A stretch of 64,000 nt of DNA from Verrucomicrobiaceae bacterium. Lineage in GTDB: Bacteria > Verrucomicrobiota > Verrucomicrobiia > Verrucomicrobiales > Verrucomicrobiaceae. The stretch lies in assembly GCA_016795485.1 (NCBI GenBank), contig JAEUHM010000021.1, positions 124,001-188,000 on the forward strand, in the 5' to 3' direction. The notes below the pieces were generated by a model that was given only the letters and a program-made list of their open reading frames with translations, did no database searches and was not told where the DNA came from. Position 1 is the first letter of the stretch. Each line of letters opens with the position of its first letter. Of this stretch, positions 8,798 to 17,537 are shown piece after piece. The position numbers and the translations under genes are program-made.

Positions 8798-10234
8798 ATG
8801 AATCGCAGACGATTTCTAAAGTCAGCAGCGCTATCGGCGAGTTTGCCCGCAGTTGCAAGTTCGGCACAGCGCCCACGCGTTCTCGGCATCACCGTCTTGC
8901 CTGAGTACATTCAGACGGAGGGCATTGATGGAGTGCTCAAAAACCTCATCGAGCGCGCCGGAGCCACCGCTGTAGCCACCTCGCCCTACCTCATGCTGGA
9001 GGCGGACTCAAAAACAGGCTCGCGAGAGCCACCTGCAGATGCTGGAGCAGGCGCGGTGCGACTTCTGGATCGGCCTCTGTTCGGGAAACGCGAACTCTTT
9101 GTCACCACGACTCCGGCGTTTGCAGCTAACAAAGAGTTGTATCAGTCATTGCGCTATCAGCCTGCTCCTCCGTCATCCTACACTCGAAAGCAGGGCCAAA
9201 TCGTCCGCAGTTTCGTGAAGGAAGCGCGCAGTGCCGGGCTAAAAGTTTACCTCCAGGTCCAGGCAGCTATTCCACCTGGTTATCGGGTTCAGTTTGGTGG
9301 GCCACAAGATGATGACTTGCCGCGTTTGCCCAACGGTAAGCTACCGCAAGGACGCGTGGACAAGAATGGCACCCTCGCTAGCCCGCACATCCTCGACTAC
9401 GAGCGTGCGCTGATTCGTGATCTGCTAGAGCACTATCCTGAGATCAACGGCCTACGCCCCGACTGGCCAGAGTTTCCGCCTTACTCTTTGGATTCGTGGT
9501 TTCTTGATTTTAGCGCTCATGCCGAAGCCGCTGCTGACCGTCTTGGGCTTAACTTCAAAGCGATGCGCGCCGAGGCCAGTGCCCTGTATGAGAAACTTCA
9601 CGGCGGATTATCCAACGCTGGCCTGGAGGCGATGCAGAAGCTGCCAGAGATGCAGGTGCACTCGTTCAAAGCCACTCTGGTGGAAGAGTTCGTTGCCGAA
9701 CTGCGGAAGACGCTGACCTCTGCTGCTGGAGCTGACAAAGAACTGGTGCTAAATGCCTTTCCGCTGCCTTGGAGCCAGATCAGCGGTCTGGATTACTCCC
9801 GTGTGGCAAAGCATTGCCAAGGCATCTGCTCCAAGCTCTATACCATGCACTGGACGATGATGCTCCGGTTCTATGGCGATCAGTTGTTGAAGGCAAATCC
9901 AGGCTTGGACAGCTCGGTCGTGGCTGCAGCTCTACAACGCTGGTTTCAGATTGCCGATGGTCCCGGACTTCCTCGTCTTGAAGACTATCACTATCCCGAA
10001 CCCGAAGAGCCGCATCACTTCGGGCCGCTCTCCATGGCGGAGAAGATCCGCTCAGCCCAGAGGATGGCCGGTGACTGCCCAGTTCATGCCTTAGCGCACG
10101 GTTACGGTCCTCTTGAAGACTACCACAAACGCATGTCCATCGCTTGGCAGGCGAGCGGCGGTAGCATGTGGGTGAATCGCTACGGCTATCTCACGGACGA
10201 AAAACTCTCCGTGCTGAAGGAAGTGTGCAAATGA
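8798..10234 (+). CDS. Secreted hypothetical protein, glycosidase-like TIM barrel
   Basis: The N-terminus MNRRRFLKSAALSASLPAVASSA is a Tat-type signal (R-R-x-F-L-K), so export in folded form is likely. The body (about residues 28-478) has the rhythm of a TIM-barrel hydrolase: LKVYLQVQAAIPPGY at one strand end, EINGLRPDWPEFPPYS, ELVLNAFPLPW and WQASGGSMWVNRYGY near the end. Acidic residues sit at strand ends, which is reminiscent of hypothetical glycosyl hydrolase families found in Planctomycetes and Verrucomicrobia. I cannot assign a named family or catalytic pair. It lies five bases behind folC, but the two have no obvious shared role. It is followed by the converging two-component genes. Confidence 0.75.
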   Translation: MNRRRFLKSAALSASLPAVASSAQRPRVLGITVLPEYIQTEGIDGVLKNLIERAGATAVATSPYLMLEADSKTGSREPPADAGAGAVRLLDRPLFGKRELFVTTTPAFAANKELYQSLRYQPAPPSSYTRKQGQIVRSFVKEARSAGLKVYLQVQAAIPPGYRVQFGGPQDDDLPRLPNGKLPQGRVDKNGTLASPHILDYERALIRDLLEHYPEINGLRPDWPEFPPYSLDSWFLDFSAHAEAAADRLGLNFKAMRAEASALYEKLHGGLSNAGLEAMQKLPEMQVHSFKATLVEEFVAELRKTLTSAAGADKELVLNAFPLPWSQISGLDYSRVAKHCQGICSKLYTMHWTMMLRFYGDQLLKANPGLDSSVVAAALQRWFQIADGPGLPRLEDYHYPEPEEPHHFGPLSMAEKIRSAQRMAGDCPVHALAHGYGPLEDYHKRMSIAWQASGGSMWVNRYGYLTDEKLSVLKEVCK

Positions 10235-10261
10235 TGCTTCTTTGCTCCTCGAAGAGGGAGA

Positions 10262-10942
10262 TCAGGTAACGTTGTCGCGCACCCACTGGGCCGCTCTCAA
10301 ATACAGGGCAGCCGAGCTATTTAAGCCGAGTTTCTCTCGGATGCGGGAGCGGTAGGTTTCCACAGTGGATTCACCCAACCCGAGTGCTTGAGCGATTTCT
10401 TTGGTGTTTTTGCCTCTACCGAGGAGTTGCAAAACCTCCAACTCACGGTCTGCCAGAGACGCAATCTCCGAAGCATCGGGTGCTGACCGTGTTTGGACGA
10501 TTCGCTCAAGCAAAGTGTTGGTGAATCTCTTGCTGGCGTAGATTTCTCCAGCAACCACCTTGCGTATGGCTTTCACCACCGTCGTAGACACCTCATTTTT
10601 GGTGATGTAACCACGCGCTCCGGCCCTCATCGCGCGCTCAGCATAAAGTTCTTCTTCGTGCATCGAGAGTACAAGCACACTGATCTTAATGCCCTGGGCT
10701 TTGATGTCTTTTAGCAGTTCCAAGCCGCTCGGTCCACGCAGCGTAATATCGACGATCGCCACATCGGGGCGATGTTCTTGTATCAGCCGCATCGCGTCTC
10801 GGACATTGTCAGCTTCTCCACAGACGTTCAGGCCCAGTTCGCGGTTGATCAACTGTGTCAGGTACTCCCTGAACATTGGGTGATCATCAACGATCAAGAT
10901 ACTGCATTGGGAAGGGATGGCCGTAGGCGCGGATTTTGGCAT
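10262..10942 (-). CDS. NarL/FixJ-family response regulator
   Basis: A DNA-binding response regulator of 226 residues. The receiver domain occupies residues about 14-130: the acidic pair in ILIVDDHPMF, the phospho-acceptor Asp near residue 65 (VAIVDITLRGPSG), Ser/Thr switch region LVLSMHEE and the conserved Lys in GYITKNE. The LuxR-type HTH follows near residues 160-220 (LADRELEVLQLLGRGKNTKEI, then ALGLGESTVETYRSRI). It sits 26 bases downstream of the histidine kinase at 10969-12129 on the same strand, and the two should form one signalling pair. The target genes are not evident from the sequence. Confidence 0.94.
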   Translation of the reverse strand: MPKSAPTAIPSQCSILIVDDHPMFREYLTQLINRELGLNVCGEADNVRDAMRLIQEHRPDVAIVDITLRGPSGLELLKDIKAQGIKISVLVLSMHEEELYAERAMRAGARGYITKNEVSTTVVKAIRKVVAGEIYASKRFTNTLLERIVQTRSAPDASEIASLADRELEVLQLLGRGKNTKEIAQALGLGESTVETYRSRIREKLGLNSSAALYLRAAQWVRDNVT

Positions 10943-10968
10943 GATGGCTAACTAGAATGTGCGGTGCA

Positions 10969-12129
10969 CTAAGGGTCGTGGCGGTAGGGGGCAAGGCACA
11001 CCATTTTGGTGCCGCCGTCCTTGCGCGGGCGGATGGTGATCGACGCGCCGATCGCATGAGCCCTAAATCGCATCGTCTGAAGACCCAATCCATCTACCAT
11101 CGTTGGTGTTTCTGTTTCGAGGAAGCCTCTGCCGTCATCCTCCACACGTAGTTCCACTTGTCCGTCTGCAGTGCGCTGAAGAGCGACCAGCACTTCATTT
11201 CCATGGCTGTGACGGACGGCATTGCTGATCGCTTCCTGGGCGATCCGGTAAAGGTGAGTCGCCTGCTCAGCATCTTTAATCGAGACTTGATCGTCTACTT
11301 CCAACTTAACCGGAACGTTTCCCAGCCGGTTGGTCATCTCCACCAGGAGTTGAAGCGCGTTGACAATACCACCGCGTGCTACAGACAGTGAAGTCATACC
11401 ACCTGCAAGACTCCGCGCTTCTCCGATTGATCGTTGAAGTTCTTTGCCAATGTTTCGTGCGTCATCTGCCTCTGGCGCTTTTCGCTCTCGCAAATCCGCA
11501 GCGAGCGCCTCCAATGCGCAACTCAGAGCAGCGAGCTGTTGGCAGAGTCCATCGTGGAGATCTTGTCCGATGCGCTGTTGCTCGCGCTCCTTAGCGTTGA
11601 CCAGCTCCATCTCCAGTTGGCGCATTTCGTTGAGCATCTTTATTTTGATCTGGTCAGACTCAGTCTTGTTTCTGAGAGCCCCGGTTCCTGCTGCGACTAC
11701 GGTGAAATACGCTACCCTTCCCAGTGCTATCCACCCCACGCTCCACATCGTGTTCAGGTCCAGATTGCCGTAGTTCGCTGTTAACCAAATAGCTCCAGAA
11801 AACAAAGCAAGCCAGTATCCGCATCGGCTGCAAACCATCCACGTGACTCCTGCGATCGGGAGAGCATAAAAGACAAAGAAGCTTGCTCCCTTCCCCGCAT
11901 AGTGATCGAGGAAGCCAATGACGAACTGCAAGGTCAGAAATCCAGTGACTAGCAGCCCAGGAGGCAGTCCACGGAGGCGCTCCAGTTGGTCAAACCACGA
12001 GACTCGGTCTCCGGTAGCCATCTTGAGGATTTCCCTGGCAAGTTTCGTCGTGTCGGCACTGATTTGCCTCAAGTCAGACGGCGGGTTTGGCAGAGCAATG
12101 GTTTTAGAACTGGTATTTATGGACGTCAC
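10969..12129 (-). CDS. Membrane sensor histidine kinase (HisKA_3 / NarX-DegS type)
   Basis: Residues about 55-152 are hydrophobic, with about three to four membrane segments (LLVTGFLTLQFVIGF, FFVFYALPIAGVTWMV, YWLALFSGAIWLTA, VAYFTVVAAGTGAL), so sensing is probably intramembrane. A coiled-coil linker leads to the dimerisation box with the phospho-acceptor His at about residue 192 (RIGQDLHDGLCQQLAAL). The HATPase_c domain follows with the N-box LYRIAQEAISNAVRHS and the G-box VEDDGRGF. The annotated start is a GTG at 12129; an in-frame ATG at 12021 would remove only the polar N-terminal 36 residues and is a real alternative. It pairs with the response regulator 26 bases downstream. Confidence 0.92.
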   Translation of the reverse strand: MTSINTSSKTIALPNPPSDLRQISADTTKLAREILKMATGDRVSWFDQLERLRGLPPGLLVTGFLTLQFVIGFLDHYAGKGASFFVFYALPIAGVTWMVCSRCGYWLALFSGAIWLTANYGNLDLNTMWSVGWIALGRVAYFTVVAAGTGALRNKTESDQIKIKMLNEMRQLEMELVNAKEREQQRIGQDLHDGLCQQLAALSCALEALAADLRERKAPEADDARNIGKELQRSIGEARSLAGGMTSLSVARGGIVNALQLLVEMTNRLGNVPVKLEVDDQVSIKDAEQATHLYRIAQEAISNAVRHSHGNEVLVALQRTADGQVELRVEDDGRGFLETETPTMVDGLGLQTMRFRAHAIGASITIRPRKDGGTKMVCLAPYRHDP

Positions 12130-12421
12130 TCGCTGAGTATTGTGGGGGAGAGGTAGGCGCTACGCACTGGACAACTTTTGTCGCAAAAAACGCTACATGT
12201 CATCAGCCTGAATACCATAGCCTATGAGCTAGGTGCCAGGCGTGTGGTATTCGTTGGTTCTGTTGCCACTCCGCCCGTCGAAATCTGACGTTCTGGGGGC
12301 TGGCAGGCCAGCCCGGCTCCATCCCTTATGTCAATCCTATCCGGCTGGGTGGTCGCTTCACTGAGCCACCAGTTCGAAGAAGTTAATTGGGAACAATGCA
12401 GCCAAGAGTGATATTGAAAAT

Positions 12422-12435
12422 TGATAATATTATCA
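12422..12435. promoter_or_regulatory. Perfect 14-bp AT palindrome in a divergent gap
   Basis: TGATAATATTATCA is a perfect palindrome inside a strongly AT-rich stretch (12400-12510) of the 389-base gap between the divergently oriented histidine kinase and the beta-barrel gene. It is a plausible operator upstream of the beta-barrel gene, but I cannot name a regulator. The rest of the gap, 12130-12400, holds nothing I can identify. Confidence 0.35.
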
Positions 12436-12518
12436 CAATTGTAAATACGTGTTGCCATTTTCATTGAAATTACCTAAAATATGCAAATGCATTCGGTGAA
12501 TCTAGATTTTTGACGCCT

Positions 12519-13736
12519 ATGATGGTCGGAACTGCGATAAGAACATCCCTGATAAGCCTCCTTGTTTCGAGTGTGGGTTCATCAATAGGCACAAATGTCA
12601 GATTATTGAGTGTGATTGCACTTATCGTGTTCGCAGGTTTGGAACTGGGCGCTCAGGAGGCTTTTTCAATCTCCTCCCAAGTCGTTTCTACCGAGAGTGA
12701 CACCAGCCTTACCGTCCGAGGCAGGTATTCCTGGGTGGACGACCGCTCCATTGGCGGTCTGGACGCTACCTTGTTTCAGCAGCTCAGCGCTGACACGATG
12801 CTGCTTCTGAACGGCAGTGCTGCCTTGGGTGACGACGACTTGGCGATTTACAGCGGTGGGCTCGGGCTTCGGACTCTCGTGGCCGGTGGCGATGTGATGC
12901 TTGGGGTGAATGGCTTCTTTGACCATCTCCAGACAGGCGAGGTGAGCTACAATCAACTCGGTGCAGGCATCGAAGCTGCTGCTGGGCGATGGTTTTTCAA
13001 CGCGAGTGGCTATTTCCCTCTCAAAGACGACCTCAGAGTGGAAACCGTCCGCCGCGCGCTCGGGACGGAGACCACTCGTGAAAGTCGGCCCATTCCTGGC
13101 GGCACGGGCATTACGGAGATCCGCCGGGCGGTGACACAGGTCACTCACACCCACACTCGTGCCTTGAAGTCGGTGGAGGCAGAGTTGGGCTTCCATCTTT
13201 TGCAAAGAGGCCCCATCACGGTCGATCTTGCCGCTGGCTATTATCAGGCCTGGGTGGCAGACCTCGACATTCAGGGGTTCAAGGTGCGTGGGCAGATCGG
13301 CCTTGGGCAACATTTGTTTCTCGGTGCTGAATGGAGGCAAAATGGCGAGGCGCTTGGCCAAGAATGGCGATTCGATATCACCGCCGCTTACACCTTTGGT
13401 CGCCCTAGTCGGCCAGTTGGTATGTCTGGGCATGATTTGTGCCGCTATGCGTTCAACCACTACGGTGCAGACACGCCGCACACCGGAGCGTCAGGACCTT
13501 CGGGCAAGAGCGCCAAGAACGTGCAGCCCATGTTGCCACCTCCGCCAGTGCCAGCGCTTCCATTGATTCATCCGCTCTTGATTGGCCCCATCCAGCGCAA
13601 TGCATGGCCGTTGCTCGGGGAGGTGAGCGCTAGCCATCTCTCCGAAAGCATTTCCACCCGCACCTTCACCCGCCGTCATCCGTCAGCTATCCCGCAGCAG
13701 GTCTGTAAGGGTGGTCCCCCGTTGATCTTCGACTGA
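12519..13736 (+). CDS. Inverse-autotransporter-type outer-membrane beta-barrel protein
   Basis: Residues about 55-290 resemble the inverse autotransporter beta-domain (IAT_beta, intimin/invasin type). The hallmark is a MLGVNGFFDH strand followed by YNQLGAGIEAAAGRWFFNASGYFPL, matching the family's G-x-N-x-F-x-D ... N-Y-Y-P-L pattern. Later strands end with amphipathic stretches (VDLAAGYYQAW, QHLFLGAEWRQNG, WRFDITAAYTFG). A long N-terminus with a hydrophobic segment (LLSVIALIVFAGLELGAQ) is the signal. After the barrel only about 100 proline-rich, low-complexity residues remain, so there are no visible Ig-like passenger domains. ATGs at 12519 and 12522 fit better than the upstream TTG at 12510. 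The next gene starts 18 bases after its stop. Confidence 0.78.
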   Translation: MMVGTAIRTSLISLLVSSVGSSIGTNVRLLSVIALIVFAGLELGAQEAFSISSQVVSTESDTSLTVRGRYSWVDDRSIGGLDATLFQQLSADTMLLLNGSAALGDDDLAIYSGGLGLRTLVAGGDVMLGVNGFFDHLQTGEVSYNQLGAGIEAAAGRWFFNASGYFPLKDDLRVETVRRALGTETTRESRPIPGGTGITEIRRAVTQVTHTHTRALKSVEAELGFHLLQRGPITVDLAAGYYQAWVADLDIQGFKVRGQIGLGQHLFLGAEWRQNGEALGQEWRFDITAAYTFGRPSRPVGMSGHDLCRYAFNHYGADTPHTGASGPSGKSAKNVQPMLPPPPVPALPLIHPLLIGPIQRNAWPLLGEVSASHLSESISTRTFTRRHPSAIPQQVCKGGPPLIFD

Positions 13737-13754
13737 CCTCACAGGCCTCTCGCC

Positions 13755-15197
13755 ATGACTCGATACCTTGTTCGCACCTTGCTCAGCCGCTGCCAGACGT
13801 TGGCCGTGACCGCAGCGCTCGTGGTGAGCGTTGCCAGTAGCGAACCTGCTGCCCGTGGTCAGGAACCTGCGGTCATCAAAGACGACGATGATGACGATAT
13901 TGTAATCCCTAGCAGGAATGTGGCGACTTACTGCCGCACTCCGATTGAGATCAATCCTCTGCGTGATGTTCCACCACCGCCACAGGGCGGGCAGTGGACG
14001 GTGGTGAGCATTGGCCCTGCTCAACTGGGTGAGGCCTTGATTTTGACCAATGGATTCATCCGCTACACGCCAAAGAGGAGCGCCAACTTCTACGGCAATG
14101 TCTCCGATAGCTTCATCGTCATCTTGCGAGACTCCACCGGCCGTTTCGCCACACGCACGATCAACGTCCGTACGTTTGAATCCATCTCCGGCTCCTTCAG
14201 CAGCCTGCTCCAGCCGGAAAATCTCGTGAACCCCAATCCTAACGTCGGCGATCTTCCAACTGGAGCCAAAGGTCTCGCTCGGGTGACACTCACCAGGAAT
14301 GCGGCCATCACGGCAAAGATTCTCCTGGAGGGCAGAACCCATCTTCTCAGTGGCCCACTCACCGGTCCCCTTCTCTTTACGAAGACCATCGCCCTATCTC
14401 CTGGCGTCACACGCACCATCACCCTCAAGTATGATGACACGACTGACCGGTGGAACGTGCGTGTCGATGAAACGGGCCAAATCTTTGGCCTCGTGGGCAA
14501 TCCTCTGCGTCACAACCACTCCGTTCCTGCTCTCGCATCGCGCTACACCGTAGCATTTGCGCCCACCGCCACGCCTGATACTAACGGCTATGCCACCATG
14601 AGCGTCACCTCCACGGGAGCCATCGCCCTCAGTGGTGAGCAGGCATGGGGTGGCAGTTACACTATGACGGGCAATGTGCGTGTCGATGGCGTGGCCCATC
14701 TTTATCGGTCGCCCTCAGCATCTTCCACTGCACCCAAACAGCAACTCCTCGCCATGGTGTTGGACTTCAACAACACTTCCGCCACCGGCGAGGTCGTGGG
14801 TTTGGCTGACTGGCGCTTCAAAGACAATCGCCTCGGCGGTGGTCTGAGCATCGTTCCTGTGCGCCTTGACGTCCTTGGGAGCAAATACATCGCGCCTACC
14901 TCCGGCACACCGGTCGTTGGTGTGCCCGGCACGTTGAAGCTGAACTACGATGACGGACCCACGCTCGCCGTCATTCCATCCGTAGCGCCGTTCACGGCAT
15001 TGACTCAAACGGGCACCTTGGCGTTAGATGTCTTCAAGCTCACCCTCACACGTTCCACCGGTGTGTGGTCGGGCACGCTCGCTCGCGGTCTCAATGTCTT
15101 GCCGCTGAGAGGTGTCACCTTGCAAACAAGGCAGGAAGCGCGCGGCTTTGGCAGCACGCCGACACTGCCGAACGGCAGTTGGCTCCTGAAACCCTAG
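13755..15197 (+). CDS. Secreted hypothetical protein with cadherin-like and surface domains
   Basis: The 480-residue protein has a signal peptide (residues 1-36, ending near ARGQ) followed by a short acidic run of six Asp. Residues about 70-135 look like a bacterial Ig/cadherin-like module (NGFIRYTPKRSANFYGNVSDSF). Residues 175-480 are a beta-rich region with repeated blocks such as GLARVTLTRNAAITAKILLEG and FKLTLTRSTGVWSG. The same blocks occur in the C-terminus of the beta-helix protein at 32798-36181 (LKINRATGVFTG), so it is a shared surface domain. It starts 18 bases after the beta-barrel gene and the two are probably one operon; it may be a separately encoded surface partner of that barrel, which is an inference. 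Confidence 0.72.
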   Translation: MTRYLVRTLLSRCQTLAVTAALVVSVASSEPAARGQEPAVIKDDDDDDIVIPSRNVATYCRTPIEINPLRDVPPPPQGGQWTVVSIGPAQLGEALILTNGFIRYTPKRSANFYGNVSDSFIVILRDSTGRFATRTINVRTFESISGSFSSLLQPENLVNPNPNVGDLPTGAKGLARVTLTRNAAITAKILLEGRTHLLSGPLTGPLLFTKTIALSPGVTRTITLKYDDTTDRWNVRVDETGQIFGLVGNPLRHNHSVPALASRYTVAFAPTATPDTNGYATMSVTSTGAIALSGEQAWGGSYTMTGNVRVDGVAHLYRSPSASSTAPKQQLLAMVLDFNNTSATGEVVGLADWRFKDNRLGGGLSIVPVRLDVLGSKYIAPTSGTPVVGVPGTLKLNYDDGPTLAVIPSVAPFTALTQTGTLALDVFKLTLTRSTGVWSGTLARGLNVLPLRGVTLQTRQEARGFGSTPTLPNGSWLLKP

Positions 15198-15215
15198 TTC
15201 ATCACCTAACAAAGA

Positions 15216-15251
15216 AAAACGGCACCGTGGATCACTCCGCGGTGCCGTTTT
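15216..15251. terminator. Bidirectional intrinsic terminator
   Basis: The 12-bp stem AAAACGGCACCG (15216-15227) pairs with CGGTGCCGTTTT (15240-15251) around a 12-base loop. It lies between two converging genes, the secreted protein ending at 15197 and acs ending at 15274. The stem ends in A/T runs on both sides, so it can terminate transcription from either direction. Confidence 0.85.
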
Positions 15252-15273
15252 CGTTAGCTCTTTGAGTCAGATC

Positions 15274-17289
15274 TCAATCATCACCACTCGCAGCGAGTTG
15301 CGCGATGACGTTGATGTCTTCCAGGGTCGTCGTGTCGCCTTTGATGATCTCGCCGGCAGCCACTTGCTTCAGCAGACGGCGCATGATCTTGCCAGAGCGT
15401 GTTTTCGGCAGTGCTGCGGCAAAGCGGATCTCATCAGGAGTCGCCACGGGACCAATCACGGTCCGCACGTGCTTCTTCAGTTCCTCGCCAAGCTCACGGC
15501 TCGTTTTCACGCCTTCCTTCACGGTCACAAAGCAGACCACGCCCTGACCTTTAAGTTCATCAGGACGCCCTACGACCGCAGACTCCGCTACAGCAGGGTG
15601 AGAAACCAGTGCTGACTCCACTTCCGCAGTGCCCAGGCGATGCCCGGCTACGTTCAGCACATCGTCGATCCGGCCAATGATCCAGAAGTAGCCATCCTTA
15701 TCACGGCGCGCTCCGTCACCGGCAAAGTACCAGCCTTTGAACTCGCTCCAGTAGGTTTCCTGGTAGCGCTTCTTGTCGCCCCAGATACCACGCAGCATGG
15801 AAGGCCATGGCTTGCGGATGACCAGCTTACCTTGTTCATCCTTGCCCACTTCCTTGCCCAAATCATCCACGATGGCGGCATCCACGCCGAAGAATGGCAG
15901 TGTCGCTGTGCCCGGTTTCGTTGGAGTCGCACCAGGGATGGGCGTGATCATGTGGCCGCCCGTTTCCGTCTGCCACCAGGTGTCCACGATGGGGCACTTG
16001 CCGCCACCGACGAGCTTGTGATACCACATCCAAGCCTCCGGGTTGATCGGCTCGCCCACCGTGCCCAGCAGACGCAGTGAAGTGAGGTCGTGCTTCTTCA
16101 GCCAGTGATCGCCCCACTTCATGAAGGCGCGGATGGCGGTAGGCGCGGTGTAAAACACGCTCACCTTGTATTCGTCGATGATGCGCCAAAAACGATCATT
16201 CTCCGGCCAGTTCGGCGCGCCTTCATACATCAGAGACGTAGCTCCGAGCGCCAGCGGGCCATACACCATGTAGCTGTGGCCTGTCACCCAGCCCACATCC
16301 GCCGTACACCAATAGACATCCTCATCCCGCAGGTCGAACACATACTTGCAGGTCATGTAGGAGTGCAGCAGGTAGCCACCCGTCGTGTGCAGGATGCCCT
16401 TCGGCTTCCCAGTCGAGCCACTCGTGTAGAGAATGAACAACGGCGCTTCCGCATCCAGTGCCACCGCAGGGCAATTGGCGTCCACGTATTCCAGTTCACG
16501 GTTCCACCACACATCGCGGCCTTCCTCGATATGCACATCCTGGCCCGTGCGCTTATAGACGATCACCTTCTTCACCGTCGTCTCACCCAGTTGCAGAGCG
16601 TCATCCACGTTCTTCTTCAGTGGCACCACCGCTCCACGGCGGTAACCACCATCCGCAGTCACCACGATCTTCGCCTGGCAGTCATTCACGCGATCCTTGA
16701 TCGACTCCGCGCTGAAACCACCGAACACCACACTGTGCATCACGCCGATGCGCGCACACGCCAGCATCGCTATCGCTGCCTCAGGTATCATCGGCATGTA
16801 AATGATGACCCGATCACCCTTCTTCGCGCCGTTGCGCTTCAGCACGTTGGCAAATCGGCACACCTCACGATGCAGTTGCTGGTAGGTCAGCACACGCTTC
16901 TCCCCAGGCTCCCCTTCCCAAATGATCGCCGCCTTCGTCTTGCGCGGGCCATTCAGGTGCCGGTCCAGGCAGTTCTCGCTCACATTCAGTTTGCCACCCA
17001 GGAACCACTTCGCGTTCGGGCACTTCCACTCCAGCACCTTTGTGAAAGGCTTCTGCCAGGACAGCTCCTTCGCCTCACGGCCAAAGAACTTGTCCGGGTG
17101 CTTGATGCTCTCGTCATACATCTTCTTGTATTGAGCCATGCTGCTGATGCGCGCGGCCTTGGAAAACTCCGCTGACGGCTTAAACACACGACTTTCCGTC
17201 AGGGCAGGCTTGGCTGCGGCGGCAGACGCGGGCTTGGATGACTTCTTCTTGGCAGGCTTGGATTTTTTCGAGGCGGCTTTCTTGCTCAT
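15274..17289 (-). CDS. acs: Acetyl-CoA synthetase
   Basis: It activates acetate to acetyl-CoA through acetyl-AMP in the cytoplasm. All AMP-forming synthetase motifs are visible: [20 protein letters not shown] (P-loop), [30 protein letters not shown] and [20 protein letters not shown]. The C-terminal [11 protein letters not shown] carries the catalytic Lys that is the usual target of reversible acetylation. The N-terminus has a lysine/alanine/serine-rich extension of about 30-40 residues ([18 protein letters not shown]) before the normal family start at [11 protein letters not shown]. The alternative is a shorter protein from that internal Met, but the extension has no stop and normal codon use. 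It is monocistronic and ends at the terminator at 15216-15251. Confidence 0.97.
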   Translation of the reverse strand: MSKKAASKKSKPAKKKSSKPASAAAAKPALTESRVFKPSAEFSKAARISSMAQYKKMYDESIKHPDKFFGREAKELSWQKPFTKVLEWKCPNAKWFLGGKLNVSENCLDRHLNGPRKTKAAIIWEGEPGEKRVLTYQQLHREVCRFANVLKRNGAKKGDRVIIYMPMIPEAAIAMLACARIGVMHSVVFGGFSAESIKDRVNDCQAKIVVTADGGYRRGAVVPLKKNVDDALQLGETTVKKVIVYKRTGQDVHIEEGRDVWWNRELEYVDANCPAVALDAEAPLFILYTSGSTGKPKGILHTTGGYLLHSYMTCKYVFDLRDEDVYWCTADVGWVTGHSYMVYGPLALGATSLMYEGAPNWPENDRFWRIIDEYKVSVFYTAPTAIRAFMKWGDHWLKKHDLTSLRLLGTVGEPINPEAWMWYHKLVGGGKCPIVDTWWQTETGGHMITPIPGATPTKPGTATLPFFGVDAAIVDDLGKEVGKDEQGKLVIRKPWPSMLRGIWGDKKRYQETYWSEFKGWYFAGDGARRDKDGYFWIIGRIDDVLNVAGHRLGTAEVESALVSHPAVAESAVVGRPDELKGQGVVCFVTVKEGVKTSRELGEELKKHVRTVIGPVATPDEIRFAAALPKTRSGKIMRRLLKQVAAGEIIKGDTTTLEDINVIAQLAASGDD

Positions 17290-17537
17290 GGCTGGGAAAG
17301 GCGAGACTAGAGTGTCATCCCGCCCAAGGTCAAGCCACGAGCGCTTGTAGTTCGACCTTCAGGTCGTTAGGTCCGTGGAAGGGCTGGAACACGATGCTGT
17401 CCTTGATGCCCGTGAACCTTTTGGGTCTCAGAATCTCATCATGTCGGCTGCCTATCCGACTTTAGTCCTAGTCTCTTGGTCGGATTGCAGCCTCCCCATA
17501 GTGACGAAGAATACTCTCGGTCTATCTGACCTTTCCC

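Noticed and set aside
12222-12464. 80-residue minus-strand frame in the divergent gap
   Set aside because: No RBS, no family and atypical composition; its start lies in the AT-rich regulatory stretch.
16090-17175. 361-residue plus-strand frame
   Set aside because: Lies antisense to acs, His/Arg-rich composition typical of a shadow of a GC-rich gene.
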